In this document: positions 1 through 10,399 of the stretch, piece after piece
Position numbering within the stretch: the first letter of the stretch is position 1
Layout: each line of letters starts with the position of its first letter
Assembly (NCBI GenBank): GCA_030151725.1
Contig: JASLDD010000148.1
Span: 1 to 21,807 of the forward strand
DNA from: Solirubrobacteraceae bacterium
Lineage (GTDB): Bacteria; Actinomycetota; Thermoleophilia; Solirubrobacterales; Solirubrobacteraceae
DNA: 21,807 nucleotides
Reading direction: 5' to 3'
The notes under the pieces: model-generated
The model's database searches: none
Told to the model about the DNA's origin: nothing
Seen by the model: only the letters and a program-made list of their open reading frames with translations
Made by a program: the position numbers and the translations under genes

Positions 1-429
1 GCCGGCTCAACCGGCACCGGTTCAGTTGGTGTGCTCAGCTTTGGCTCCAGCTCTCCGGGGGGCTGTGGCGTGACGCTGCTCTCCAAGAAGCTATCCGTGC
101 TGCGCGCTCGCGTGCTCGTCAAGTTGCGCGGCGCCGGTGCCGGGCGCTGCGCAGGCAAGCTGCGACTGCGCGTCAAGCTGCACGGGGCGCACCGACACAG
201 CAAGACTAAGACCATCGGTGTGGCCGTCTTTGCCGTCTACTCCGGCAAGAGCACACTGGTGAAGATCAAGCTCAACTCCGCCGGGCGCGCGCTGTTGAGC
301 GCAGGCCACGGGCATCTGAATGCAAGCCTGTTGCTCGTCAAGTCCTCACCGGCCCCGTCGCGAGCAAGAACCGCCAGCGTGCGACTGTCGCGAAAGAAGC
401 TCATCAAAGTCGCCGTGCCCAAGAAGTAG
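1..429 (+). CDS. C-terminal part of a secreted or surface protein (5' end outside window)
   Basis: The reading frame is open from the first base and ends at TAG 427-429, so this is the last ~142 residues of a longer protein. What is visible is a beta-rich, Lys/Arg/Ser/Gly/Ala-rich domain with alternating hydrophobic residues, two cysteines about 31 residues apart and a basic tail ending VPKK. Repeated blocks with the flavour 'RCxGKLRL' and 'VKIKLNSAGRALL' are common in large extracellular proteins of Solirubrobacterales, where they form Ig-like or fibronectin-like modules at the C-terminus; that family link is from memory, not from a search. No catalytic motif is visible and the N-terminus (signal peptide, main domain) is missing, so the function cannot be given. 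Confidence 0.7.
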   Translation, partial: AGSTGTGSVGVLSFGSSSPGGCGVTLLSKKLSVLRARVLVKLRGAGAGRCAGKLRLRVKLHGAHRHSKTKTIGVAVFAVYSGKSTLVKIKLNSAGRALLSAGHGHLNASLLLVKSSPAPSRARTASVRLSRKKLIKVAVPKK

Positions 430-470
430 CAACACCGCTGCCATAAGGGCAGACAGAAGGCAAGCTGCAC

Positions 471-476
471 TATTCT
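471..476 (+). promoter_or_regulatory. Extended -10 type box (TATTCT) of cysK
   Basis: TATTCT fits the actinobacterial TANNNT -10 consensus and lies 8 nt before the cysK ATG at 485. At that distance the transcript would begin at or next to the start codon, so cysK mRNA would be leaderless. No Shine-Dalgarno sequence is present. No convincing -35 box is seen. Confidence 0.5.
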
Positions 477-484
477 CGTGCGCT

Positions 485-1429
485 ATGCCCCGAATTCCGA
501 TCAACATTGCGGAGTTCGTGGGAGACACGCCGCTGGTAGGTCTTCCACGCATGCTCCAAGGCACGGCCGCCGCCGACAACGGAGTTGAGTTGTTTGCCAA
601 GCTCGAGTCGTTCAATCCGGGGGGCAGCGTGAAGGATCGCATCGGTGTGGCGATGATCGAGGCCGCCGAGGGCGAAGGGCGAATCGAGCCTGGACGCACG
701 ACCATCGTTGAGGCCACAAGCGGCAACACCGGCATAGCGCTCGCGTTCGTATGTGCGGCCAAGGGCTATGACCTGGTGCTCACGCTACCGCAGGGCATGA
801 GCCGCGAGCGCGAGAGCCTGCTGCGCCTGTATGGCGCGCGGGTCGACATAACGGAGTCCATGGGGGGAATGGGCGAGGCTGTGGCGGCCGCTCGCGCCAT
901 GGCCCAGAGCAGCGACGTTTTCCTCCCCGATCAGTTCTCAAACCCCGCCAACCCTGAGGCCCACAGGCGCACCACAGGCCCCGAGATCGCAAAGGCGCTC
1001 GACGGGAACGTGGACGTGCTCGTAGCCGGCGTGGGTACCGGCGGCACGATCACCGGCGTGGGGGAGTACCTGCGCGCGCACGTCAATCCGCAACTGCTGG
1101 TCGTGGCGGTCGAGCCGCGTGAGTCTTCCGTTCTCTCAGGGGGCCGCCCAGGACCGCATCGTATTCAGGGGATTGGCGCCGGGTTCGTCCCCCCGGTGCT
1201 CAACCGCGAGCTCATCGACGAGGTCATTCCTGTCAGCGACGACGATGCCATCCAAACAGCCTGGGAGTGCGCCAAACGAGTTGGCCTGCTTGCCGGGATC
1301 TCGTGTGGTGCGGCGCTTTGGGGCGCCCTGCAGGTGGCCGAGCGGCCTGAGTCCAAGGGCAAGAGGATTGTCGTCATCATGCCCGACTCCGGCGAGCGCT
1401 ACGTCAGTCAAGCCTTTTTCGCCCCCTGA
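485..1429 (+). CDS. cysK: Cysteine synthase (O-acetylserine sulfhydrylase), CysK family
   Basis: PLP enzyme that replaces the acetyl group of O-acetylserine with sulfide to give cysteine, in the cytoplasm. The 314-residue product has the family's normal length. Visible motifs: NPGGSVKDR with the PLP lysine at K50, the substrate loop TSGNTG at residues 78-83, the phosphate-binding loop GTGGT at 184-188, and a C-terminal SCGAA containing the serine that contacts the pyridine nitrogen. The open frame runs back to 320, but that stretch overlaps the preceding gene and does not resemble CysK. ATG 485 gives the normal N-terminus and has a TANNNT box 8 nt upstream. The next gene is cysE, which supplies its substrate. 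Cystathionine beta-synthase and CysM relatives are similar in sequence; the cysE neighbour favours CysK. Confidence 0.93.
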   Translation: MPRIPINIAEFVGDTPLVGLPRMLQGTAAADNGVELFAKLESFNPGGSVKDRIGVAMIEAAEGEGRIEPGRTTIVEATSGNTGIALAFVCAAKGYDLVLTLPQGMSRERESLLRLYGARVDITESMGGMGEAVAAARAMAQSSDVFLPDQFSNPANPEAHRRTTGPEIAKALDGNVDVLVAGVGTGGTITGVGEYLRAHVNPQLLVVAVEPRESSVLSGGRPGPHRIQGIGAGFVPPVLNRELIDEVIPVSDDDAIQTAWECAKRVGLLAGISCGAALWGALQVAERPESKGKRIVVIMPDSGERYVSQAFFAP

Positions 1430-1444
1430 GGCCACCTAGTGGCC
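1430..1444 (+). terminator. Short hairpin directly after the cysK stop
   Basis: GGCCAC and GTGGCC form a perfect 6-bp stem around a CTA loop, beginning on the base after the cysK stop. There is no T-run behind it, so it is only a possible terminator or 3'-end stabiliser. Confidence 0.3.
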
Positions 1445-1560
1445 GTCCACGTGCCACCAGCACGCGGCCGGACCACCGTTCGCCCTCAGACGCGTTATTC
1501 GGGGCCATCTCCGCTCCGTGACAATTTGGTTGCTTTGTAAACGGTCTTGAGATTGGCCGC

Positions 1561-1566
1561 TACGCT
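1561..1566 (+). promoter_or_regulatory. -10 type box (TACGCT) of cysE
   Basis: TACGCT (TANNNT) ends 6 nt before the cysE ATG at 1573 and there is no Shine-Dalgarno sequence, the pattern expected of a leaderless transcript. This suggests cysE has its own promoter and is not only read through from cysK 143 bp upstream. Confidence 0.5.
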
Positions 1567-1572
1567 GTTGGC

Positions 1573-2313
1573 ATGGCCGGTTTCGATGCGTTTGCACGGG
1601 TCGCCAAAGAGGTCCGCCGCGATGTCCTGGCGGCACGTGACCGCGATCCGGCTGCCCAGGGCGTCGGACGCGTGGAGATCCTCACGACTTGGCCCGGTAT
1701 TCATGCGCTGCTAGCGCACCGTGTGGCCCACGCACTGCGACAGGCCGGGGTGCCGCTCGTGCCGCGTCTCATATCGATGTTCACGCGGACCTTCACCGGG
1801 ATCGAGATCCATCCTGCCGCGCGTATTGGCCACGGGCTGTTCATCGACCATGGCACCGGCGTCGTGATCGGCGAGACGGCCGATATCGGAAACGACGTGA
1901 CCCTCTATCAGGGCGTGACCCTGGGCGGCACAGGCTTTGCCACTGGCAAGCGCCATCCGACTGTGCAGGACAACGTGACCATCGGCTCCGGCGCCAAGCT
2001 GCTCGGCCCGATCACCATCGGCCATGGCGCCAAGATCGGCGCCAACAGCGTCGTCATCACAGACGTGCCACCCAACTCCACCGTCGTCGGCAACCCCGGT
2101 CATCCCGTGCGTGTGGACGGCCGTCGCGTCGAGGGCCCCGACGCCGACTGGATTCATCTGCCCGACCCCGTCGCGGAGGCGATTCAAGCGCTCTCGAGCC
2201 GCATCGCCACCCTCGAACGGACCATCGCCGAGCTCTCTGACGGCGAGCCCCAGCCGCTGGCCGAGGTCAGGCCGCTGCGGACCGTGCGGGGGCCCAATCC
2301 CGCTGGAGGCTAG
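1573..2313 (+). CDS. cysE: Serine O-acetyltransferase
   Basis: Transfers acetyl from acetyl-CoA to serine, the committed step of cysteine synthesis; CysK, encoded just upstream, uses the product. Residues 1-75 form the helical N-terminal part. Residues ~76-180 are a left-handed beta-helix of hexapeptide repeats. Catalytic elements are visible: EIHPAARIG with E78 in the place of the acidic partner, H93 in IDHGTG, and RHP with H128. The family signature GVTLGGTG is at 115-121. At 246 aa it is longer than the short actinobacterial/Bacillus form. The extra ~60 residues include a leucine-heptad helix near 187-205 and a Pro/Arg-rich tail. A C-terminal Ile able to dock into CysK is absent (the end is PAGG), so a classical cysteine synthase complex is doubtful. 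Confidence 0.93.
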   Translation: MAGFDAFARVAKEVRRDVLAARDRDPAAQGVGRVEILTTWPGIHALLAHRVAHALRQAGVPLVPRLISMFTRTFTGIEIHPAARIGHGLFIDHGTGVVIGETADIGNDVTLYQGVTLGGTGFATGKRHPTVQDNVTIGSGAKLLGPITIGHGAKIGANSVVITDVPPNSTVVGNPGHPVRVDGRRVEGPDADWIHLPDPVAEAIQALSSRIATLERTIAELSDGEPQPLAEVRPLRTVRGPNPAGG

Positions 2314-2347
2314 GAGGAGACGACCTGCTGCGGCGCCCCCCTGCTTC

Positions 2348-2584
2348 TCAGAGTTGCGAGCTGATTACCTTGTCGGCGTCGGCGCGTAGAGCGGCTGCAT
2401 CAACTTCAAGAAGCAGTCGGTGGCGTGCGAGCAACCTCTCTGCCGAGGCAGTCGCTCGGAGCGCTGGTCTCAGTTCGGCGACGGGCCTCCCATAGCGGGT
2501 GATCGTGATGCGCTCGCCGCGGTCCGCACGACCTATGACGTCGCGGCTGTGGTTGCGGAGTTCTTGGATCGAGATGTTTGCCAT
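2348..2584 (-). CDS. Phd/YefM (VapB-like) antitoxin, apparently without a toxin
   Basis: A 78-residue product. The N-terminal ~40 residues match the Phd/YefM DNA-binding fold: ISIQELRNHSRDVI, then ERITITRYGRPVAEL. The C-terminal half (LLARHRLLL, then ALRADADKVI) is the charged helical segment that in relatives wraps a VapC/Doc toxin. The start is ATG 2584; an in-frame extension to 2692 reads through the neighbouring gene and lacks family similarity. It lies 11 nt behind the DUF2283 gene on the same strand, so the two are probably co-transcribed. No PIN or Fic gene follows: the next gene downstream is convergent cysE, 34 bp away. It may be an orphan antitoxin or an autoregulator of this small operon. 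The family is confident, the role is not. Confidence 0.78.
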   Translation of the reverse strand: MANISIQELRNHSRDVIGRADRGERITITRYGRPVAELRPALRATASAERLLARHRLLLEVDAAALRADADKVISSQL

Positions 2585-2595
2585 GAGGAGAAGTC

Positions 2596-2874
2596 TCAGG
2601 CGGCAGCAAGAGCTGCCGTGAGATCGTCGGTGTTGGTCTCGATCAAGTTTGGCACGGTGACAGCGATCGTTCCGTCGCGATCCAGAAGCCATTTCGCATT
2701 GACGATCGTGATGCCGATGACCTCCCCTTCGGCATCTAGGCGTACCGCGTGTCCCTCCGGGGTGCCCAGAGTGTCTGCTGCTGCCTGGCGACCCCCTCGG
2801 TGAAGGTAAAGCACGTCGCCGTCCCTGTCGTAGATGACCTGATCAAACTCATATGGCCCTACATGGACAGTCAT
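2596..2874 (-). CDS. DUF2283 domain protein
   Basis: A 92-residue product that carries the DUF2283 pattern across residues ~14-63: YDRDGDVLYLHRG, later a stretch with HAVRLDAEGEVIGITIVNAK. The function of DUF2283 is not established; such proteins are small and often sit beside toxin-antitoxin-like genes. The start ATG (2872-2874) overlaps the stop of the upstream ORF in an ATGA arrangement, indicating translational coupling, and a Phd antitoxin follows after 11 nt. The product is acidic and has no membrane segment. This stretch looks less GC-rich than the flanking cysE and pcrA, which fits an accessory insertion. Confidence 0.75.
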   Translation of the reverse strand: MTVHVGPYEFDQVIYDRDGDVLYLHRGGRQAAADTLGTPEGHAVRLDAEGEVIGITIVNAKWLLDRDGTIAVTVPNLIETNTDDLTAALAAA

Positions 2875-3083
2875 CTTCGCCCGGTCCTCTCCCGTGGATC
2901 GTTGGATTGAGGGAAGGTGGTCACGATGCGATCAAAATCGCCGGCATGCTGGTCGAGTACATGATTCCACGTCGAAATCTCGATCCTCACGAGACGACCA
3001 TTGGGATTGCGGGTCTCGGCCAGCGAGCGAGGATCTCTCACTCTCACGGCGTCTATACCGACGGCGCCGCGTCTTCCGGACAC
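2871..3083 (-). CDS. Short ORF heading the DUF2283/Phd module, probably internally shortened
   Basis: Up to 70 residues from GTG 3083; GTG codons at 3047 and 3041 would give 58 or 56 residues starting just before RDPRSLAETRNPNGR. The core reads WNHVLDQHAGDF followed directly by VTTFPQSNDP. I recall that the gene ahead of DUF2283 genes in other actinobacteria often encodes ~100 residues with a 'W.HIL..H' motif near the start and a 'VVTAF.Q.NDP' motif at the end, separated by ~40 residues. Here the two motifs are only ~10 residues apart, so the middle seems to be missing in frame. The 4-bp ATGA overlap with the DUF2283 start argues that it is a real translated gene and not chance. Its function is unknown; a BECR-type nuclease fold is possible but unproven. 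Confidence 0.5.
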   Translation of the reverse strand: MSGRRGAVGIDAVRVRDPRSLAETRNPNGRLVRIEISTWNHVLDQHAGDFDRIVTTFPQSNDPRERTGRR

Positions 3084-3088
3084 GCATC

Positions 3089-3094
3089 TATGCT
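3089..3094 (+). promoter_or_regulatory. -10 type box (TATGCT) of pcrA
   Basis: TATGCT (TANNNT) is followed by 6 nt and then GTG 3101, again a leaderless layout. It lies in the 17-bp gap between pcrA and the divergent small ORF, and it decides the pcrA start. Confidence 0.5.
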
Positions 3095-3100
3095 GAATCA

Positions 3101-5416
<2,316 letters not shown>

Positions 5417-5448
5417 CGCACGCATTGCTTTAGCCCAGCTCCAACGCA

Positions 5449-5454
5449 TAGCAT
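5449..5454 (+). promoter_or_regulatory. -10 type box (TAGCAT) of folD, with TTGCTT as possible -35
   Basis: TAGCAT ends 7 nt before the folD ATG. TTGCTT at 5425-5430 is 18 nt upstream of it and could serve as the -35 element. No Shine-Dalgarno sequence is seen, so a leaderless transcript is likely even though pcrA ends only 45 bp away. Confidence 0.5.
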
Positions 5455-5461
5455 CTGGCAC

Positions 5462-6373
5462 ATGAGCGCCACCCTCATCGACGGCAAGGCCATCGCTGCT
5501 CGTGTTCGCGCTCACGTCGCAAGCGAAGTCCAAGTCTTCCTCGAGCACACCGGCGCCCCTCCCGGCCTTGCCACCGTGCTCGTCGGCGACGACCCCGCAT
5601 CCGCTGTCTACGTCGGCGGCAAGCAGCGCGCCTGCCTCGAGGTCGGCATGGTGCCCTTCGACCGGCGGCTGCCCGCCTCCTCGTCCTTTGAGGAGGTCGC
5701 CGAGGAGCTCGATGCCCTCAACGCCGACAAGGCCGTCAGCGGCATTCTGCTGCAGCTGCCCCTTCCCGACCATCTCGACGGGCCCGCCCTCACCGCCATG
5801 ATCTCTCCCGACAAGGATGTCGACGGGCTCACCCCCGTGAACGCCGGCCTGCTCTCCCTCGGGCGCGGAGGCCTGCGCCCTTGCACGCCCTCCGGCGTCA
5901 TGGAGCTGCTCGCCGACGTCCATGCTGAGCTCGAGGGCGCCGACGCAGTCGTCGTCGGTCGCTCCAACCTCTTTGGCAAGCCCATGGCCCAGTTGCTGCT
6001 CGCCGAGAACGCCACCGTCACCATCTGCCACTCCCGCACCCGCGACCTGCGCGAGAGGTGTGCCCGCGCCGACATCCTCATTGCGGCCGTTGGGCGTGCT
6101 CGACTCATCGAGCGCGACTTCATCAAGCCCGGCGCCATCGTCATCGACGTCGGCATGAACCGCCTCACGCCTGAGGAGGCCGGCAACAAGAGCGGGCTCG
6201 TCGGCGATGTCGACTTCGATGGGGCCGTCGACGTCGCCTCTGCCATCACTCCCGTGCCCGGCGGCGTGGGGCCCATGACCATCGCCTTCCTGCTGCGCAA
6301 CACCCTGCAGGCCGCCCGCTACCAATTCGAGCTCCAGTCCATGTTCGCCGAAGTCGACCCCCCGCTCGCATGA
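5462..6373 (+). CDS. folD: Bifunctional methylene-THF dehydrogenase / methenyl-THF cyclohydrolase
   Basis: Interconverts 5,10-methylene-, 5,10-methenyl- and 10-formyl-tetrahydrofolate, using NADP(H), for one-carbon metabolism in the cytoplasm. The product is 303 residues. Catalytic Y50 and K54 lie in AVYVGGK at the same numbers as in E. coli FolD. Other signatures: LLQLPLP, DKDVDGLTPVN, the substrate loop PCTPSGV, the Rossmann region VVVGRSNLFGKP, CHSRT, and the C-terminal PGGVGPMT. ATG 5462 gives the expected N-terminus (LIDGKAIA) and follows a TANNNT box by 7 nt. Its stop overlaps the start of the next membrane gene by 4 nt. The tail after residue ~285 is slightly longer than usual, without a recognisable motif. 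Confidence 0.95.
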   Translation: MSATLIDGKAIAARVRAHVASEVQVFLEHTGAPPGLATVLVGDDPASAVYVGGKQRACLEVGMVPFDRRLPASSSFEEVAEELDALNADKAVSGILLQLPLPDHLDGPALTAMISPDKDVDGLTPVNAGLLSLGRGGLRPCTPSGVMELLADVHAELEGADAVVVGRSNLFGKPMAQLLLAENATVTICHSRTRDLRERCARADILIAAVGRARLIERDFIKPGAIVIDVGMNRLTPEEAGNKSGLVGDVDFDGAVDVASAITPVPGGVGPMTIAFLLRNTLQAARYQFELQSMFAEVDPPLA

Positions 6374-6801
6374 AGCGTCTGCGTCGCGGCGAGCTCATAG
6401 CGCTGGTGGGCATCGCCTGCCTGCTCGTCTCCCTGTTCGTGCCAACCTATGACTCGCTGCTCGGGCACCTCACCGCCTGGGATACCTTCGGGCCCGCCGT
6501 TGCCCTCCAGCTTGCAGGCCTTTGCGCAGCTCTCGCCATGGTCGTGAGCGCCCTCACCGAGCGCAGTCCAGCTCTGCCCGTCTCCACCGCCGTGTGGTGC
6601 GTGCCGCTGGGGCTCGCCGCCACCATCGCCTCAGTCGTCCGCTTCCTCGAGCGGCCCGACCACGCCTCCTCGCTGATGCTCGGCGGGTGGCTCGCCCTCG
6701 TTGGCTCGCTGGGCATCCTCGTGGGTGCCTGGCAGGCGCTGAGCGATGAACGGCCCGAGCTTTATGAGGTGGCCTCGCCTGCGCCCAGGCCTCGGCCGTA
6801 G
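6370..6801 (+). CDS. Small polytopic membrane protein, unknown function
   Basis: A 143-residue product with about four hydrophobic segments, near residues 9-26, 42-62, 72-91 and 101-121. The N-terminus MKRLRRGE is positively charged and would face the cytoplasm. The start ATG overlaps the folD stop as ATGA, so translation is coupled to folD. There is no signal peptide cleavage site, no conserved catalytic motif, and the tail is Pro/Arg-rich. Small membrane proteins of this type directly behind folD are frequent in Thermoleophilia as far as I recall, but no function is known to me. A transport role for folates is not supported by anything visible. Confidence 0.65.
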   Translation: MKRLRRGELIALVGIACLLVSLFVPTYDSLLGHLTAWDTFGPAVALQLAGLCAALAMVVSALTERSPALPVSTAVWCVPLGLAATIASVVRFLERPDHASSLMLGGWLALVGSLGILVGAWQALSDERPELYEVASPAPRPRP

Positions 6802-6830
6802 CTCTCTCAGCTCCAGCTATAAGCCGCGGC

Positions 6831-6860
6831 GCGGGTGCGGGTGCGGGTGCGGGTGCGGAT
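6831..6860 (+). repeat. GCGGGT hexamer tandem repeat with G-quadruplex pattern
   Basis: Four perfect GCGGGT units (6831-6854) and a fifth GCGGAT unit. The + strand carries GGG runs at 6833, 6839, 6845 and 6851, each separated by TGC, a textbook four-tract G-quadruplex motif. It ends 4 bp before the first 64-bp palindromic element. Confidence 0.8.
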
Positions 6861-6864
6861 CATT

Positions 6865-6928
6865 GTTCGTTTGGGACTGCTGTGTAACTATCGTTATACA
6901 GCGTTCGAAATTAGTAATACGTGGACCG
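6865..6928 (+). repeat. 64-bp palindrome-containing element, copy 1 (upstream of gatC)
   Basis: 58 of 64 bases match 10336-10399 without gaps. The core (6879-6902) has arms GCTGTGTAAC and GTTATACAGC around TATC, with one mismatch between arms. A second small palindrome ATTAGTAAT is at 6910-6918. TTGGGA (6871) and TTATAC (6894) are 17 bp apart and could be a -35/-10 pair. It is AT-rich in a GC-rich setting. It could be an operator with promoter or a short repeated element; see findings. Confidence 0.75.
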
Positions 6929-7011
6929 CTGTAAGTCAGACGGTTGCGGCAGCGGCGCTGTCACAGCCTCGGCTGATGTGGGCGGCGCTGTCGCCCGCAC
7001 GTGGCCGTCCC

Positions 7012-7017
7012 TAGAAT
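7012..7017 (+). promoter_or_regulatory. -10 type box (TAGAAT) of gatC
   Basis: TAGAAT ends 8 nt before GTG 7026. No Shine-Dalgarno sequence is present. It marks the likely leaderless start of the gatCAB transcript, separate from the palindromic element ~100 bp upstream. Confidence 0.5.
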
Positions 7018-7025
7018 GCGCCTCT

Positions 7026-7310
7026 GTGATTACCCGAGATGAAGTCCTGCACGTCGCCCGCCTGGCCCGCCTGGCGCTCGGCGATGACGAGATCGAGCCC
7101 ATGGCTCGCGAGCTCTCCGCAGTGCTCGACCACATCGCCCGTATCAGCGAGCTCGACCTCCACGACGTCTCACCCACCTCACATGTGGTCGAGGTGACTG
7201 GCGCCCTGCGCCCCGACGAGCCCCGGCCGTGCCTACCACGCGAGGTGGCCCTAGCCCAGGCCCCCGCAACCAGCGATGACGGATTTCTAGTGCCCTCCCC
7301 CCAGGCATGA
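7026..7310 (+). CDS. gatC: Asp-tRNA(Asn)/Glu-tRNA(Gln) amidotransferase subunit C
   Basis: Small stabilising subunit of the GatCAB amidotransferase, which converts misacylated Glu-tRNA(Gln) and/or Asp-tRNA(Asn) to the amide form. From GTG 7026 the product is 94 residues, the usual size. The N-terminus ITRDEVLHVARLARLAL and the following ELSAVLDHIARISELD are the typical GatC helices, followed by the loop ending in LRPDEP. The frame stays open back to GTG 6921, inside the palindromic repeat, but those extra 35 residues are Gly/Ala/Ser-rich and unlike GatC. The TAGAAT box supports 7026. It is followed by gatA after ~37 nt, forming the gatC-gatA-gatB operon order. Confidence 0.92.
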   Translation: MITRDEVLHVARLARLALGDDEIEPMARELSAVLDHIARISELDLHDVSPTSHVVEVTGALRPDEPRPCLPREVALAQAPATSDDGFLVPSPQA

Positions 7311-7347
7311 TCTCGGGCACCCACCCAGCTTGCTCTGCGAGTCCGAG

Positions 7348-8803
7348 ATGATGAGTTCCGACATCCTTCACCTCACGGCTTCCGCTGCCGCCGAGGAGAT
7401 TGTCGCGGGCACCCTCTCCGCCGCGGAGCTCTTCGATGTCTATCGCCAGCGTGCCGCCCATGATCGCGCCGCAGGCGAGGATGGGCTGAACTGCTTCACC
7501 TGGGTGGCTGACGAGCAGAACGTCGCGAGCAGCAACGGCGGATCGCCCACCCATGGCGAGGGCCCGCTCGGCGGCGTGCCTCTCGCCGTCAAGGACCTCT
7601 TCTGCACCCAGGGCGTGCCCAGCCAGTCCGGCTCGCGCATCCTCGAAGGCTATCTGCCTCCCTACACAGCCAGCGTCGTCACCCGCCTCGGCGAGGCGGG
7701 GGCATCTTTGCTTGCCAAGACAAACCAGGACGAGTTCGCCATGGGATCCTCCAACGAGAACTCAGCCTACGGCCCCGTGCGCAACCCCTGGGATCGCCAG
7801 CGCGTGCCCGGCGGTTCCTCAGGTGGGAGCGCCGCCGCCGTCGCCGCCGGCCTCGCGCCCTGGGCCCTCGGCACCGACACCGGTGGCTCCATCCGCCAGC
7901 CTGCCGCTCTCTGCGGCATCGTGGGCCTCAAACCCACCTACGGCGCCGTCTCTCGCTACGGCATGATCGCCTTCGCCTCCTCTCTCGACCAGGCTGGCCC
8001 GCTCACCCGCGACGTCACCGACGCCGCCCTCCTGCTGCGCCACATGGTCGGCCAGGACGCCTGTGACGCGACCTCTCTGCAGTTTCCCCACCAAATCGAG
8101 CTGCCCACCGCCGAGCGCCTCGACGGTCTCACCTTCGGCGTTCCCGAGGAGCTCAGTGGGGAGGGCATCGAAGCCGGTGTGCTCGACGCATTCAACGCCA
8201 CGCTCGCCCGCGTCGAGGAGCTGGGCGCTCACGTGCGCTCCGTGCAGCTGCCCCATGCGCCCCATGCGCTGTCTGCCTACTACGTAATCGCCCCTGCCGA
8301 GTGCTCATCCAACCTCGCCCGCTTCGACGGCGTGCGCTACGGCATGCGCGCCGAGGACGCCACCGACTTGCTCGACATGTACACCCGCACCCGCCACGAC
8401 GGTTTCGGCGCTGAGGTTAAGCGCCGTATCATGCTCGGCACCTATGCGCTCTCCTCCGGCTACTACGACGCCTACTACGGTCGCGCCCAGCGCGTTCGCA
8501 CCAAGATCGCTGAAGACTTCAAGAGCGCCTTCTCCGACGTCGACTTCATCCTCACTCCCACCGCTCCCACCGTCGCCTTCAAGCTCGGCGAGAAGACCCA
8601 CGATCCGCTCGCCATGTACCTCAACGATTTCTGCACCGTGCCCATGTCCCTCGCCGGCATCCCTGCAATCTCCATTCCCTGCGGTCTCAGCGACGGGCTG
8701 CCAGTCGGCCTTCAGATTGCGGGCGCCGCCTTCAGCGAGAACAAGCTCCTCGACGCCGCCCACGCGCTCGAGGGTGCCATTGGCTTCGACGGGACCCCTG
8801 CGC

Positions 8804-8811
<8 letters not shown>
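7348..8811 (+). CDS. gatA: Asp-tRNA(Asn)/Glu-tRNA(Gln) amidotransferase subunit A
   Basis: Amidase-signature subunit that releases ammonia from glutamine for the transamidation carried out with GatB. The product is 487 residues from ATG 7348; ATG 7351 is equally possible and TTG 7330 less likely. The Ser-cisSer-Lys triad is visible: K82 in PLAVKDLF, serine(s) in PGGSSGGSAAAVAAG around residues 154-168, and the nucleophile S181 in TDTGGSIRQPA. The DQAGPLTRDV and C-terminal GLPVGLQIAG segments are standard. A weak GAG purine stretch lies 6-9 nt before the start. Its last codons overlap gatB by 8 nt, so GatA and GatB synthesis is probably coupled. Confidence 0.95.
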
Positions 8812-10285
<1,474 letters not shown>

Positions 10286-10307
10286 GGAGCGCGCTGAGTC
10301 GGGGTGA

Positions 10308-10330
10308 GGTGCCGGGCTGCCCGTGCGCCT
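10308..10330 (+). terminator. Hairpin after gatB
   Basis: GGTGC-CGGG pairs with CCCG-GCGCC (one G-U pair, one bulged T) around a CTG loop, then TTATGTGTT follows. The position, 22 nt past the gatB stop, suits a terminator. The T-run is imperfect. Confidence 0.4.
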
Positions 10331-10335
10331 TATGT

Positions 10336-10399
10336 GTTCGTCCGGGACTGCTGTGTAACTATGGTTATACAGCGTTCGGAATTAGTAATACATGGACCA
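10336..10399 (+). repeat. 64-bp palindrome-containing element, copy 2 (downstream of gatB)
   Basis: Same element as 6865-6928 with six substitutions. The palindrome at 10350-10373 keeps both 10-base arms unchanged, including the arm mismatch; inside it only the last spacer base differs (TATG against TATC). The TTGGGA of copy 1 is CCGGGA here, so the possible -35 is lost. No convincing gene starts behind it. Confidence 0.75.

Noticed and set aside
320..484. Upstream extension of the cysK frame
   Set aside because: It overlaps the end of the preceding gene and is Arg/Ser/Cys-rich; ATG 485 has a TANNNT box and the normal CysK N-terminus.
2894..3100. Upstream extension of pcrA
   Set aside because: It overlaps the divergent small ORF and reads as Arg/Ser-rich noise; GTG 3101 is supported by TATGCT and by the family N-terminus.
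6865..6928. Palindromic element as a tRNA gene or as a dif/Xer recombination site
   Set aside because: No cloverleaf or T-arm; the 4-bp spacer is shorter than the 6-8 bp of tyrosine recombinase core sites, and the sequence does not resemble actinobacterial dif.
6921..7025. gatC starting inside the palindromic repeat at GTG 6921
   Set aside because: The 35 extra residues are not GatC-like, and TAGAAT supports GTG 7026. The matching ATG in the second repeat copy leads into an unrelated frame.
8444..8803. Upstream extension of the gatB frame
   Set aside because: It is a shifted reading of gatA, rich in Ser/Pro/Thr; GatB homology begins just after GTG 8804.
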